Below are positions 17,230-25,734 of a DNA stretch of 64,000 nt, one piece after another. The notes below the pieces were generated by a model, which saw only the letters and a list, made by a program, of their open reading frames with translations, did not search any database and had not been told where the DNA came from. The position numbers were made by a program, and so were the translations under genes. Every line of letters starts with the position of its first letter. Position 1 is the first letter of the stretch. The stretch comes from Actinomycetota bacterium (GTDB lineage Bacteria; Actinomycetota; Acidimicrobiia; Acidimicrobiales; Iamiaceae). Where the stretch lies: positions 1 through 64,000 of the forward strand of contig JAHBSO010000006.1 of the NCBI GenBank assembly GCA_019639075.1, written 5' to 3'.

Positions 17230-17651
17230 CCCCCGAACAGCTCTCGGACATCGAGGCCATCAAGCAGCTGAAGGCCCGGTACTTCCGCCTGATGGACACC
17301 AAGCAGTGGGACGCGTGGGGCGAGGTGTTCGCCCCCGACGTGCGCATGGAGGTCCCCGAGGCCGACCTCGAGCTCGACGGTCGCGAAGCGGTCGTCGCCA
17401 CGGTCAGCGCCGCGATCGAGGGCGCCACGACGACCCACCACGGCCACATGCCCGAGATCGAGCTCACCGGTCCGGACACGGCGACGGGCATCTGGGCGAT
17501 GTTCGACTTCGTCGCATGGCCCCGCGCCGACGACGGCTCCCGGGTCGGGTTGCGGGGCTACGGCCACTACCACGAGACCTACGTGCGGGTCGACGGTCGC
17601 TGGCTGATCGCGTCGACCCGCCTCGAACGCCTTCGCGTCGAGGGTCTCTGA
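17226..17651 (+). CDS. SnoaL-like (nuclear transport factor 2 family) protein
   Basis: A 141-residue cone-fold protein. The N-terminal helix IEAIKQLKARYFRLMDTKQWD and the element VFAPDVRMEV are typical of the SnoaL_4/BaiE-like group, which contains dehydratases and isomerases of steroids and polyketides. RGYGHYHETYVRVDGRWLI closes the fold. The start ATG overlaps the SDR stop, so the two are coupled. A dehydratase or isomerase step after oxygenation is plausible but unproven. Confidence 0.75.
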   Translation: MTPEQLSDIEAIKQLKARYFRLMDTKQWDAWGEVFAPDVRMEVPEADLELDGREAVVATVSAAIEGATTTHHGHMPEIELTGPDTATGIWAMFDFVAWPRADDGSRVGLRGYGHYHETYVRVDGRWLIASTRLERLRVEGL

Positions 17652-17664
17652 CGCCCGTCCTCGC

Positions 17665-18261
17665 TCAGGTGCGGGCGGTGGCGATGGCGTCGATGGCGGC
17701 GTCGAGGCGGTCCCCGATCGCGTCGACCGGACCGCCGGCCTGCGCCTCGGCCCGGGCTGCGCCGAGCGTGAGGCCGGCGAGGAGGTCGACCGTGCCGGGC
17801 ACCTCGGCCTCGGGGATCCCGGCGTCGGCGACCGCGCGGGCGACCACGTCCATCATCGAGCGGTGGAGGGTCGCGACCTCGGTCCGGGTCTCGTCGTCGA
17901 GGTGCTGCAGCCCGTCGGTGAGGGGAGCGACCAACTGGTGCTCGGGGCTCGCGGCCCAGGCCAGGTAGGCGCGGGACCAGCGCTTCAGGCGCTCGGGCGC
18001 CGGGTCGTCGCCGGCGGTCGCCTCCTCCCACGCGGCGATCGTGCGGGGGACCGTCGCCCGGTACCACTCGACGAGCAGGTGCAGCTTGTCGGGCACGTAG
18101 CGGTACAGCGAGTTGCGGGCCAGGCCGACCTCGGCGGCGATGTCGGCCAGCCCGACCTCGGCGTAGCCCCGGGTGGTGAAGAGCTCGACCGCGGCGTCGA
18201 GGACCGCGGCGCGCTGCTGCGTGACGTGCTCGGCGATGTTGTCGGCCTTGATCCGGGGCAC
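17665..18261 (-). CDS. TetR-family regulator of the ABC transporter operon
   Basis: A 198-residue regulator with an N-terminal HTH (AAVLDAAVELFTTRGYAEVG, then LADIAAEVGLARNSLYRYVP, about residues 18-58). It is the third gene of the permease-ATPase-TetR set: GTG 18261 lies 4 bases after the ATPase stop, so it must be co-transcribed with the transporter it presumably represses. A paired GTCGACATCA site over the -10 region of the operon promoter is a likely binding site. A drug-like efflux substrate would be the natural inducer. Confidence 0.85.
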   Translation of the reverse strand: MPRIKADNIAEHVTQQRAAVLDAAVELFTTRGYAEVGLADIAAEVGLARNSLYRYVPDKLHLLVEWYRATVPRTIAAWEEATAGDDPAPERLKRWSRAYLAWAASPEHQLVAPLTDGLQHLDDETRTEVATLHRSMMDVVARAVADAGIPEAEVPGTVDLLAGLTLGAARAEAQAGGPVDAIGDRLDAAIDAIATART

Positions 18262-18265
18262 CGGA

Positions 18266-18979
18266 TCAGCGTCCCACGTCGGCCGCCCCGGCCGCTGCGG
18301 ACTCATCCCGGAGCCGGCCGTCGACGAGGCGGAGGTGGCGGTCGGCTCGTCGACGGGTGGCGTCGTCGTGCGCGACCACGAGGGTGGCGATGCCCCGGTC
18401 GTGGGCGGCCGACGCCAGCAGCTCGGCCACGCTGTCGGCCCGGGCCGGGTCGAGCGATGCGGTGGGCTCGTCGGCGATGAGCACGGCCGGTTCGGCGATG
18501 AGGGCGCGGGCCACGCCCACGCGCTGGCGCTCGCCGCCCGACAGCTCGGTGGGGAGCTGGTTCGCCCGATCGGCGAGCCCGAGGTCGTCGAGGAGGGCGA
18601 GCGCCCGGGCCCGGGTCGACGAGGGGCGTTCGCCGCGGATGTGCCCGACGAGCTGGAGCTGCTCGACCGCCGTGAGCGACGGGAGCAGGTTGGCCGACTG
18701 GTACACGAAGGCGATGTGGTCCCGCCGAAGGGCCGTGCGTCGCCGCTCCGAGAGGTCGGCGGCGTCGTGGCCGGCGACGGTGACCTCGCCGCTGTCGGCG
18801 CGGCGGAGCAGGCCGGCGACGGTGAGGAGCGTGGACTTGCCCGAGCCCGACTCGCCGGAGATCGTGACGATCTCACCGGCCTCGACGTCGAGGTCGAGGT
18901 GGTCCAGGATCGTGCGGCGGGTCGGACCGTCGGGGAAGGTGACGACGAGGTCGCGGCAGCGGAGCGGGGCGGTGGTCAC
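18266..18979 (-). CDS. ABC transporter ATP-binding protein (MacB/LolD type)
   Basis: A 237-residue ATPase. Walker A is GESGSGKST (residues 42-50), the signature is LSGGERQRVGVARALI, Walker B VLIADEPTASLDP, and the H-loop VVAHD. The subtype (insertion before the Q loop, FVYQSANLLPSL) matches ATPases that pair with FtsX-like permeases. The GTG start overlaps the permease stop as GTGA. Together they would form a mechanotransmission-type exporter; the cargo is unknown. Confidence 0.9.
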   Translation of the reverse strand: MTTAPLRCRDLVVTFPDGPTRRTILDHLDLDVEAGEIVTISGESGSGKSTLLTVAGLLRRADSGEVTVAGHDAADLSERRRTALRRDHIAFVYQSANLLPSLTAVEQLQLVGHIRGERPSSTRARALALLDDLGLADRANQLPTELSGGERQRVGVARALIAEPAVLIADEPTASLDPARADSVAELLASAAHDRGIATLVVAHDDATRRRADRHLRLVDGRLRDESAAAGAADVGR

Positions 18980-20064
18980 GGCTCGACCCCCAGCGCGATC
19001 GCGGGTTCGATCTGGGTGATGCGGCGGATGGCGAACAGGCTGCCGACCACCCCTGACGCCACGAGCAGCAGGGCGACGGTGGCGACGGCCCGGAGGTCGA
19101 GCTCGACGGGTGCATCGCCGCCGCTCAGCAACGCCACGACCCCGATGCCGATGCCCACGCCGACCACCGTGGCCGCGGCGACCAGGATCGTCATCTGCCC
19201 GACGCTGTCGCGGGCGATGTAGCCGTTGCTCGCTCCCATCGCCTTGAGGAGGCCGATCTGGCGGGTGCGCTGGACGGTGAGCACGGTGAAGAACGCCCCG
19301 ACGACCAGCGCGGAGATCACGAGGAGGAAGGCTCGAATGAGGGTCATGGTCGTGGTCTCGGCGCTGTAGCCGGGCGAGCCGGTGTAGGCCTGGGACTTGG
19401 TGAGGACGTCCAACCCGACGGTGTCGGCGACCCGGTCGATCGTCCCGGCGTCGCCCCGCAGGGCGATCGCGGAGAACCGACCGTTCGGCTGGTCGCCGTA
19501 CTGGATCTTCTGCCAGGTCTCGAGCGAGACGAAGGCGATGGGGGCGTGGCCGTAGGTGCCGGCGAAGGTGAAGCCCAGCACCGGGAGCTCGACGTCGGAA
19601 CCGCCGAGGGTGTACCGGTCGCCGACGGCCACGCCCTCGCTCTCCAGCTCGCTGGCCAGGACGATGCCCGGGGTGCCCGAGAGCGCCTGGCGGGCGTCTT
19701 CGCGGGTCACGAGGAAGCTGTCGGCCGCGACCCCGAACAGCGCCAGGTCGAGGCTCGGGCCGCCATCGGTCGATGCCGCGTTGACGAAGCTCGCACCGAT
19801 GGGGGTGGCCTCGACGCCGTCGGTGGAGGCGAAGGCCTCCAGGTCGGACTCGTCGACGGTCGATCGGCTGAAGGTCGCGTCGGCCCCCGGCTCGAACGCC
19901 AGCCGCTCGGCGGGCAGGGCGCGGAGCCCGGAGATGCCGTCGGTGACCAGCCCCGTGGCCAGGCCGGACAGGACCGTCGACAGCAGTGCCACGAGGGCGA
20001 CGACCACGCCGAGCAGGACGAAGCGCCGGAAGCCCCGGCGGAGGTCACGGAGTGCGACGAACAC
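18976..20064 (-). CDS. ABC transporter permease, FtsX/MacB-like
   Basis: A 362-residue membrane protein. One N-terminal helix (VLLGVVVALVALLSTVLSG) anchors a large extracytoplasmic domain of about 200 residues. Three C-terminal helices follow, containing the FtsX-domain segment TVQRTRQIGLLKAMGASNGYI cut here only for description. The layout of one plus three helices is the MacB/FtsX type. GGGAGG precedes the GTG start. It is the first gene of the operon and lies directly behind the operator-promoter at 20083-20107. Confidence 0.85.
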   Translation of the reverse strand: MFVALRDLRRGFRRFVLLGVVVALVALLSTVLSGLATGLVTDGISGLRALPAERLAFEPGADATFSRSTVDESDLEAFASTDGVEATPIGASFVNAASTDGGPSLDLALFGVAADSFLVTREDARQALSGTPGIVLASELESEGVAVGDRYTLGGSDVELPVLGFTFAGTYGHAPIAFVSLETWQKIQYGDQPNGRFSAIALRGDAGTIDRVADTVGLDVLTKSQAYTGSPGYSAETTTMTLIRAFLLVISALVVGAFFTVLTVQRTRQIGLLKAMGASNGYIARDSVGQMTILVAAATVVGVGIGIGVVALLSGGDAPVELDLRAVATVALLLVASGVVGSLFAIRRITQIEPAIALGVEP

Positions 20065-20082
20065 GGCGTGCCTCCCGGGAAG

Positions 20083-20107
20083 ATGTCGACATCACGTCGA
20101 CATCATA
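20083..20107 (-). promoter_or_regulatory. operator and -10 region of the ABC-TetR operon
   Basis: GTCGACATCA occurs twice, at 20085-20094 and 20096-20105, one base apart. The first copy lies in the perfect palindrome ATGTCGACAT (20083-20092). On the minus strand TATGAT (20102-20107) is a good -10 hexamer lying against the second copy. A bound repressor here would block the promoter of the transporter operon. Confidence 0.5.
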
Positions 20108-20147
20108 GCGACGCCGCGTCGCGAACAGACCGGGCCGGCGAAGCCGT

Positions 20148-20828
20148 CTACAGGTCCAGGGTGCCGGCGTCGGGGTTCGGTGACGAGAAGCGCCGACCCT
20201 TCGCCTTCATCCGCACGACGATCTCGCGGGGCGGCGCGGCGATCTCCTCGGCCAGCGCGAGCGCGGCCGTTCGCACGTTCTCGGCCGGCACGACGCGGGT
20301 CACGAGCCCGATGCGGAGGGCCTCGTCGGCCTCGACCCGTCGCCCGGTGAAGGCCAGGTCGCGGGCGAACCCGCCCCCGACCAGGTCGCGCAGCGGCCCG
20401 TAGACCACCTCGCCGAAGGCGTGCTCGGGGTGGGCGAACCACGACGTGGTCGCGGCGACCCGCAGGTCGCAGAGGACGGCCAGGTCCATCCCGCCGGCGA
20501 TGGCCGGGCCGGCGACGGCGGCGATCATGAACACCGGGAACTCGACGACGGCCCGGTGGTACCGGTCGCTGGATGCCCACAGCTGCGTCGAGAAGACCTC
20601 GTCGGTAAAGGCCCGCTCGAACTCCTTCAGGTCGAATCCCGCGCAGAACACCGGTCCTTCGCCCGACACCACCAGCACCTTCAGGTCGGGATCGGCGGCG
20701 AGTTCGTCCAGGTGGTCCGAGATCCGGTCCCGGAGCGCGACCGACAGGGCGTTGCGGTGGTCCGGGTCGTCGAGCACCAGCTCGGCGACCTCGGGGCTGT
20801 GGCGGTCGACCCGCACCAGCTCGGTCAT
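20148..20828 (-). CDS. enoyl-CoA hydratase/isomerase family protein
   Basis: A 226-residue crotonase-fold protein. The CoA/oxyanion segment is VVSGEGPVFCAGFDLKEF, the second oxyanion strand AVAGPAIAGGMDLAVLCDL, and PEHAFGEVVYGP follows. It is a little shorter than the usual 255-265 residues at the C terminus. The catalytic Glu pair of true hydratases is not clearly present, so isomerase, hydrolase or lyase activity on an acyl-CoA is possible. It stands alone between the transporter promoter and the propeller lipoprotein gene. Confidence 0.8.
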   Translation of the reverse strand: MTELVRVDRHSPEVAELVLDDPDHRNALSVALRDRISDHLDELAADPDLKVLVVSGEGPVFCAGFDLKEFERAFTDEVFSTQLWASSDRYHRAVVEFPVFMIAAVAGPAIAGGMDLAVLCDLRVAATTSWFAHPEHAFGEVVYGPLRDLVGGGFARDLAFTGRRVEADEALRIGLVTRVVPAENVRTAALALAEEIAAPPREIVVRMKAKGRRFSSPNPDAGTLDL

Positions 20829-20855
20829 CGGGCCCGAGGGTACCCTCCGTCGTTC

Positions 20856-22322
20856 CTAGGTGGGCAGGTCGATCGCCCAGACCGAGCCGTCCTTGCGGGC
20901 GGCCACGACCGACTCGTCGGTGCCGGGCAGGACGTTCTCGTCGCCCCGGATCACCACGTCCAGGTACGCGCGGTCGCCGACGATCGCGACCTCGTCGATC
21001 TGGGCGTCGACCGTGCCGGCGATGGTCGACGCCCAGCGGACGGTGCCGTCGTCGGCGTAGCTCACGATCCAGGTCGATCCGCCCGGGTCCTCGTCGAGGT
21101 GCGCCGACGATCCGTCGGCCTGCCCGAGCACCAGCCCGGTGGTCGGCGCGCCGCCGAACACGACGCCGTCGCCGTGTGCGGCGATCTCGGCGCCGGCGAG
21201 GGAGACGTCGGCCTCGACGGTGGTGTGCCACGCCACCGTGCCGTCGGCGTCGAACCGGGCCACCAGCAGATCGGTGTCGGGGCCGGCGTCGATCCCGCCG
21301 TCGATGGCGCCGTCGTCGAAGGCGACCGAGCCGGTGACCGTCCCGACGACGATCGCGGCGTCGCGGCTGAAGGCGACGCCCTTGGCCAGGTCGTTCGCCG
21401 GTCCGCCCCACGTCGTGACCCAGTCGAGCTGGCCCTCGCCGCTCCACCGGGTGAGGAAGGCGTCGGCCTTCGTGCCCGGCGCGTCGGTGGTCGTCGCGTC
21501 GACGGTCACCGGCCCGACGGTGTCGCCGCCGAAGGCGATCGAACCGTCGTCGGCCACTGCCAGCGCCTTGCCCCGCTGGCGTCCGGGTCCGCCGACCGTG
21601 CGGGCCCAGTCGAGGTCGCCGTCGGGGGAGAGGTGGAGGAGGACCGTGTCGCGCCCGGCCGAGGCGTCGTCGCTCCCATCGGGGCCCCAGCCGCCCTCGG
21701 TGTCCATCGACGTGACGACGGAGCCGTCCGGTGCGATGACCACCTCGTTGCAGCCGTCCAGGCCCGGCCCCCCGAACGTGGTGGCCCACCGCACGGCGCC
21801 GTCGAGGTCCACCGCCACCACCACGCAGTCGGTCGGACCCGACGAGGTGAGCGTCGTGGCGCCGAGCTCGACGGTGCCGCTGATGATGCCGGTGCCGACC
21901 GCGCCCCACTCGTCGGCGTCGATGTCGAACAGGTTGTCCTCGCCGGGTCCACCGAACCGCTGGACCCAGCCCGGTTCGCCGGAGGCGTCGAACCGGGCGA
22001 GCGGGATGTCCGCCATGCCGGCGCTCGTCAGCTCGGTGCCGCCGAGGGTCGCGGTGCGCTCGAACTTGCCCGTCACCCACAGCGAGCCGTCGGGCCCGGC
22101 GGCGACCCCGTCGACCTCGTCCTCGTTCGACGGCCCGGTCAGGACCGCGGCCCACAACGGCGTCGGCACGGTGATCGCGTCGGAGCCGGGAGCGGACGCG
22201 ACGGACCCGGCCGTGGTGGTCGGCGGCGTCCCCGGCCCGTCCGACGACGTGCACGCCGTGCCGACGAGGGTGGCGGCGACGGCGGCGACGGTCGCCACTC
22301 GGTTCGGTCGTCGGGCGGTCAC
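20856..22322 (-). CDS. beta-propeller (SBBP-like) lipoprotein
   Basis: A 488-residue secreted protein. Residues 1-25 form a lipoprotein signal ending VGTACTS. After a Thr/Pro/Ser linker there are about eight repeats of the kind W...FGGPGxDxxxxIAxxxDGSxxxxG (RFGGPGEDNLFDIDADEWG, TFGGPGLDGCNEVVIAPDG, TVGGPGRQRGKALAVADDG, TWGGPANDLAKGVAFSRDA). This is the pattern of SBBP/YVTN-like propeller blades. Function is unknown, presumably surface binding. The start is GTG 22322, 20 bases after the aldolase-fusion stop, so it may be read through from that operon. Confidence 0.72.
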   Translation of the reverse strand: MTARRPNRVATVAAVAATLVGTACTSSDGPGTPPTTTAGSVASAPGSDAITVPTPLWAAVLTGPSNEDEVDGVAAGPDGSLWVTGKFERTATLGGTELTSAGMADIPLARFDASGEPGWVQRFGGPGEDNLFDIDADEWGAVGTGIISGTVELGATTLTSSGPTDCVVVAVDLDGAVRWATTFGGPGLDGCNEVVIAPDGSVVTSMDTEGGWGPDGSDDASAGRDTVLLHLSPDGDLDWARTVGGPGRQRGKALAVADDGSIAFGGDTVGPVTVDATTTDAPGTKADAFLTRWSGEGQLDWVTTWGGPANDLAKGVAFSRDAAIVVGTVTGSVAFDDGAIDGGIDAGPDTDLLVARFDADGTVAWHTTVEADVSLAGAEIAAHGDGVVFGGAPTTGLVLGQADGSSAHLDEDPGGSTWIVSYADDGTVRWASTIAGTVDAQIDEVAIVGDRAYLDVVIRGDENVLPGTDESVVAARKDGSVWAIDLPT

Positions 22323-22342
22323 CCGGCGATGGTACGGCCGGG

Positions 22343-24307
22343 TCAGATGATGCGGTCGCTGCCGCCGTCGATCGGCACGTGCGCGCCGGTGACCGCGGCG
22401 AACTCCGGCCCCGCCATGCGGGCGACCACCGCGCCGACGTCCGCGCTCGTGATCTCCGCCGACAGCAGGTTGCGGCGCTTGTACTCGTCGACGGTCATCC
22501 CGTAGCTGGCGGCCCGCTCGGCGAGCAGCTCCTCGGACCACAGCCCGGTGTCGAACACGGCGTCGGGGTGCACCGAGTTCACCCGGATGCCGTCGTCGGC
22601 CCACTCGAGCGCGGCGATCCGGGCGATCTGGTTCGCTGCCGTCTTCGACGCCGAGTATGCCGCCGCGCCCTTGCCCGGGGCGTCGACGTTCTTCGTGCCG
22701 ATCACCACGACCCGGCCGCCGTTCGGGGCCAGGGCGAGCAGCGGCTGCACCTTGGCGAGCAGGTTGACGAGGCCGGTGGTGTTGACGTCGAAGGCGAGTT
22801 GCCAGGCGCTGCCGTCGAGCTCGGTGATGGGCTTCGTCGGCGGGAAGATCCCCGCGGCCGCGACGACGATGTCGAGGCCACCGAAGCGGGCGACGCCCTC
22901 GTCCAGCGCCGCCTCCACCGCGCCCAGATCGGTGACGTCGCACACCGTGCCGTGGAACCCGGGGTGGTCGATGGCATCCGCGGTGTCGGGGGCGACGTCG
23001 ATGCCGATCACCGACGCCCCTCCCGCGAGCAGCGCCTCGGCGCAGGCCCGCCCGATGCCGGAGGCCGCGCCGGTCACGAGTGCCACCTCGCCCTGGAACG
23101 GCTGGTCGGTGCGCTGGGTGCGCTTCAGCTTCGCCTGCTCCAGCTCCCAGTACTCGAGGTCGAAGATGTCGCTGGCCGGGAGCGCCCGGTAGCCGCCGAT
23201 CCGCTCGGCCCGCTCGACGACGGTGACCGTGTGATCCGCGATGTCGGTGGCGGCCACCAGGGCGCTGAGGTCGCGGCCCGCGGTCAGCAGCCCCAGCTCC
23301 GGGTCGATGACCACCCGGGGCGCCGGGTCGAGCATCACGAGGTCGCGGTCGCCCACGTTGTCCAGGAAGTAGGCCTCGTAGGCCGACGCGTAGGCGTCGA
23401 CGTCGCGTCCCAGCATCGGCAGGCGCTTGGTGAACAGCACGTGGTCGGGCGTCGCCGGTCCCTGCTGGGAGATGGACGCCACGTCGTCGCGCTGCGCGTA
23501 GGCCCAGCTCCGCGCGTCGCGGTGCTGGCGGACGAGCAGCGGCCGTCCGGCCGTCCGGGAGAGGTCGCGGCGCAACCCCGCGATGGCGACCCGGTCGCAG
23601 AGCGGGCAGCCCGTCGCCGCCGGCTCGGGCACCGGTCCGCCGCCCTCGGCGTCGAGGTAGTCCTCGGCCATCGAGATCATGTCGACCATGTGGTGGTACG
23701 CCTCACGGGTCGTCTCCGCGAACGTGAACAGGCCGTGGTTGAGCAGCACCATCCGCCGGGACTCGGGGCGGTACTGCTCGCGGACCGCGTCCGCCGCGGC
23801 CTTCGCCAGCGCGAACCCGGGCATCACGTAGGGGACCACGATCACGTCGTCGCCGTAGAGCTCGCGGGCCCGGCGGTCGCCATCCGCGGTGTTGGTGACG
23901 GCGAGCACGGCGTCGGGGTGCGAGTGCTGCACCGCCGTGGCCGGGATGACGGCGTGGAGGATCGCCTCGACCGACGGGGCCGGTGCACCCGCGTCGTGCG
24001 ACGCGGTCTTGAGCGCGTTCATCATCGCCGTGTCGGACAGCTCGTCGAGCTCGGTCAACCGGGCGACGCGGGCGAGGTCGAGCGGGGCGAACCCGCTCCG
24101 GTCGATGACGTCCAGGCCCATGCCCGACCCCTTCACGTGCAACACGGGCGCGACGTCGCCGTACAGGTCTGCCCGGTCGACCTTCACCGACGTGTTCCCG
24201 CCGCCGTGCAGCACGGCGTTCGGGTCGGCCCCGAGGAGGCGCGACCCGTACACGCACTCGTCGAGCGGGTCGTCGTGGCGGATTCCGTCGTCCCACAGGT
24301 CCTTCAT
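22343..24307 (-). CDS. bifunctional class II aldolase / short-chain dehydrogenase (RhaD-type fusion)
   Basis: A 654-residue two-domain enzyme. Residues 1-about 400 are a zinc class II aldolase: LHGGGNTSVKV binds phosphate, QHSHPDAVLAV and LLNHGLFTF give the metal His ligands. Residues about 415-654 are an SDR: LVTGAASGIGRACAEALL for NAD, AAYSASKTAANQIAR with Tyr and Lys; the usual Ser position reads GTKN. The family (rhamnulose-1-phosphate aldolase/alcohol dehydrogenase) cleaves a ketose-1-phosphate to DHAP plus an aldehyde and then oxidises or reduces the aldehyde. No rhamnose isomerase or kinase is nearby. Instead the ATG overlaps the stop of an MtnA-type isomerase, pointing to a methylthioribose- or deoxyribose-type substrate. 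Confidence 0.85.
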   Translation of the reverse strand: MKDLWDDGIRHDDPLDECVYGSRLLGADPNAVLHGGGNTSVKVDRADLYGDVAPVLHVKGSGMGLDVIDRSGFAPLDLARVARLTELDELSDTAMMNALKTASHDAGAPAPSVEAILHAVIPATAVQHSHPDAVLAVTNTADGDRRARELYGDDVIVVPYVMPGFALAKAAADAVREQYRPESRRMVLLNHGLFTFAETTREAYHHMVDMISMAEDYLDAEGGGPVPEPAATGCPLCDRVAIAGLRRDLSRTAGRPLLVRQHRDARSWAYAQRDDVASISQQGPATPDHVLFTKRLPMLGRDVDAYASAYEAYFLDNVGDRDLVMLDPAPRVVIDPELGLLTAGRDLSALVAATDIADHTVTVVERAERIGGYRALPASDIFDLEYWELEQAKLKRTQRTDQPFQGEVALVTGAASGIGRACAEALLAGGASVIGIDVAPDTADAIDHPGFHGTVCDVTDLGAVEAALDEGVARFGGLDIVVAAAGIFPPTKPITELDGSAWQLAFDVNTTGLVNLLAKVQPLLALAPNGGRVVVIGTKNVDAPGKGAAAYSASKTAANQIARIAALEWADDGIRVNSVHPDAVFDTGLWSEELLAERAASYGMTVDEYKRRNLLSAEITSADVGAVVARMAGPEFAAVTGAHVPIDGGSDRII

Positions 24308-25437
24308 CGGTCTCCTCCACTCGCGAGCTCGGGGTGCAGCGCGGTCAGCGCCGCCTCGGATGCCTCGCAGATGCCCCGTTCGGTGATGATCCCGGTGACC
24401 AGCCGCGCCGGCGTGACGTCGAAGCCCGGGTTGGTCGCGCCGACCCCCTCCGGGCAGATGCGGACCGCTGTCTCCTCGCCGCCGTCGGACGGTCGGCCCG
24501 ACACCAGCGTCACCTCGTCGGCCCCGCGCTCCTCGATGGGTACGCCGGCCAGGCCGTCGCCGATCGAGAAGTCGAGGGTGCTCGACGGCATCGCCGCGTA
24601 GAAGGGCACGTCGTTGTCCCGGGCGGCGACGGCCTTGAGGTAGGTCCCGATCTTGTTGGCGACGTCGCCGTGGCGGGTGGTGCGGTCGCTGCCCACGATC
24701 ACCATGTCGACCTCACCGTGCTGCAGGAGGTGTCCGGCGGCGTTGTCGACGATGAGGGACACGTCGATCCCGGCCCGATCCAGCTCCCACGCGGTGAGGC
24801 GTGCGCCCTGGCCCCGGGGACGGGTCTCGCTCACGAACACGCGGATCGGGATGCCGGCGGCGTGCGCCGCGTACATCGGGGCGGTGGCGCTGCCGTGCTC
24901 CACGAACGCCAACCAGCCCGCGTTGCAGTGGGTCATGACGTTCACCGGTCGGCCGGTGCGTTCGTGCACCTCGCGGACGAGCGCGAGGCCGTGCTCGCCG
25001 ATCGCGGCGCACGCGGCGACGTCCTCGTCCGCGATCGCCTCTGCCTCCCGGTGTGCGATCGCGATGCGCTCGGCGGGATCGTCGATGCCCTCCAGCGCGG
25101 CGAGCTGGCGACGGACGGCCCACGCCAGGTTGACCGCGGTCGGGCGGGCGGCCATCAGGTGGTCGGCCAGGCGCCGGAGCTCGACACCCGCCTGGTCGGT
25201 TGGGAGGTCAGCCACCTGGCGGGTGGCGAGCAGCACCCCGTAGCCGGCGCACGCACCGATGCACCCGGCGCCCCGGACGACCATGTCGGCGATGACGTCG
25301 TGCATGTCCTCGGCGTCGCGCACGGGCCGGACCACGACGTCGAACGGGAGGTACCGCTGGTCGATGACCTCCACGGTGCCGTCGGCGTCGCCGTCGATCC
25401 ACACGGTCCGATCAGGGGCATCCACGGCCGACATCAT
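24304..25437 (-). CDS. mtnA: MtnA-family sugar-1-phosphate isomerase
   Basis: A 377-residue isomerase of the methylthioribose-1-phosphate isomerase/eIF2B-like family, converting an aldose-1-phosphate to a ketulose-1-phosphate. Family landmarks are THCNAGWLAFVEHGSA (catalytic Cys), SETRPRGQGARLTAWEL, and VGSDRTTRHGDVANKIGTY (catalytic Asp). The first motif reads RGAGCIGACAGYGV instead of the usual RGAPAIG, so substrate preference may differ. Starts at ATG 25437 or 25434 fall in a sequence shared with the flank of a P element. It overlaps the downstream aldolase-dehydrogenase start by ATGA, so isomerase and aldolase are made together, as in a DHAP-shunt type salvage route. Confidence 0.82.
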   Translation of the reverse strand: MMSAVDAPDRTVWIDGDADGTVEVIDQRYLPFDVVVRPVRDAEDMHDVIADMVVRGAGCIGACAGYGVLLATRQVADLPTDQAGVELRRLADHLMAARPTAVNLAWAVRRQLAALEGIDDPAERIAIAHREAEAIADEDVAACAAIGEHGLALVREVHERTGRPVNVMTHCNAGWLAFVEHGSATAPMYAAHAAGIPIRVFVSETRPRGQGARLTAWELDRAGIDVSLIVDNAAGHLLQHGEVDMVIVGSDRTTRHGDVANKIGTYLKAVAARDNDVPFYAAMPSSTLDFSIGDGLAGVPIEERGADEVTLVSGRPSDGGEETAVRICPEGVGATNPGFDVTPARLVTGIITERGICEASEAALTALHPELASGGDR

Positions 25438-25445
25438 GCCGCGGT

Positions 25446-25535
25446 GCACGGTCGGGGTCGGATCCCAACCGTGACCGGGTCGAGGTTCGCGAGCGGTTCC
25501 GGGACAGCACGGTTGGGATCCGACCCCGACCGTGC
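25446..25535. repeat. P element copy 1
   Basis: Arms 25446-25473 and 25508-25535 are a perfect 28-bp inverted repeat; each has the core GGGGTCGGATCCC (or complement) bounded by CACGGT and ACCGTG. The loop is 34 bases. The loop and the 16 bases on the left (25430-25445) closely match copy 3 at 35668-35774. The left flank contains the mtnA start codon. Confidence 0.92.
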
Positions 25536-25644
25536 TGTCAGCGGGGCGCGGTCCACGTCACCTCGAAGCGGGCGCCGAGTCCGCCCCGGAACGACGCGCG
25601 ATGTTGAGGTTCCAGCGCTCGTCACCCACCCCCGCAGCCTCGCG

Positions 25645-25734
25645 TGACCGTTGGGGTCGGATCCCAACCGTGCTGTGGTCAACGGTCACGAACTCATCCG
25701 GGAGATCACGGTTGGGATCCGACCCCAACTGTCA
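25645..25734. repeat. P element copy 2, ending in the nitrate reductase stop codon
   Basis: Arms 25645-25672 and 25707-25734 match with one mismatch; the loop is 34 bases. The last three bases of the right arm are the TGA of the nitrate reductase gene. The 109 bases between copies 1 and 2 hold no recognisable gene. Confidence 0.92.

Noticed and set aside
22343..24307. Rhamnose catabolism operon
   Set aside because: No rhamnose isomerase, kinase, mutarotase or transporter in the neighbourhood; the coupled partner is an MtnA-type isomerase.
25446..25535. P element as an attachment site or tRNA remnant
   Set aside because: No integrase or tRNA-like cloverleaf; several dispersed copies and the perfect inverted structure argue for a repeat family.
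25538..25630. Remnant of a gene between P elements 1 and 2
   Set aside because: A minus-strand frame ends GGLGARFEVTWTAPR and looks faintly protein-like, but it is too short and has a shifted upstream part; not enough to call.
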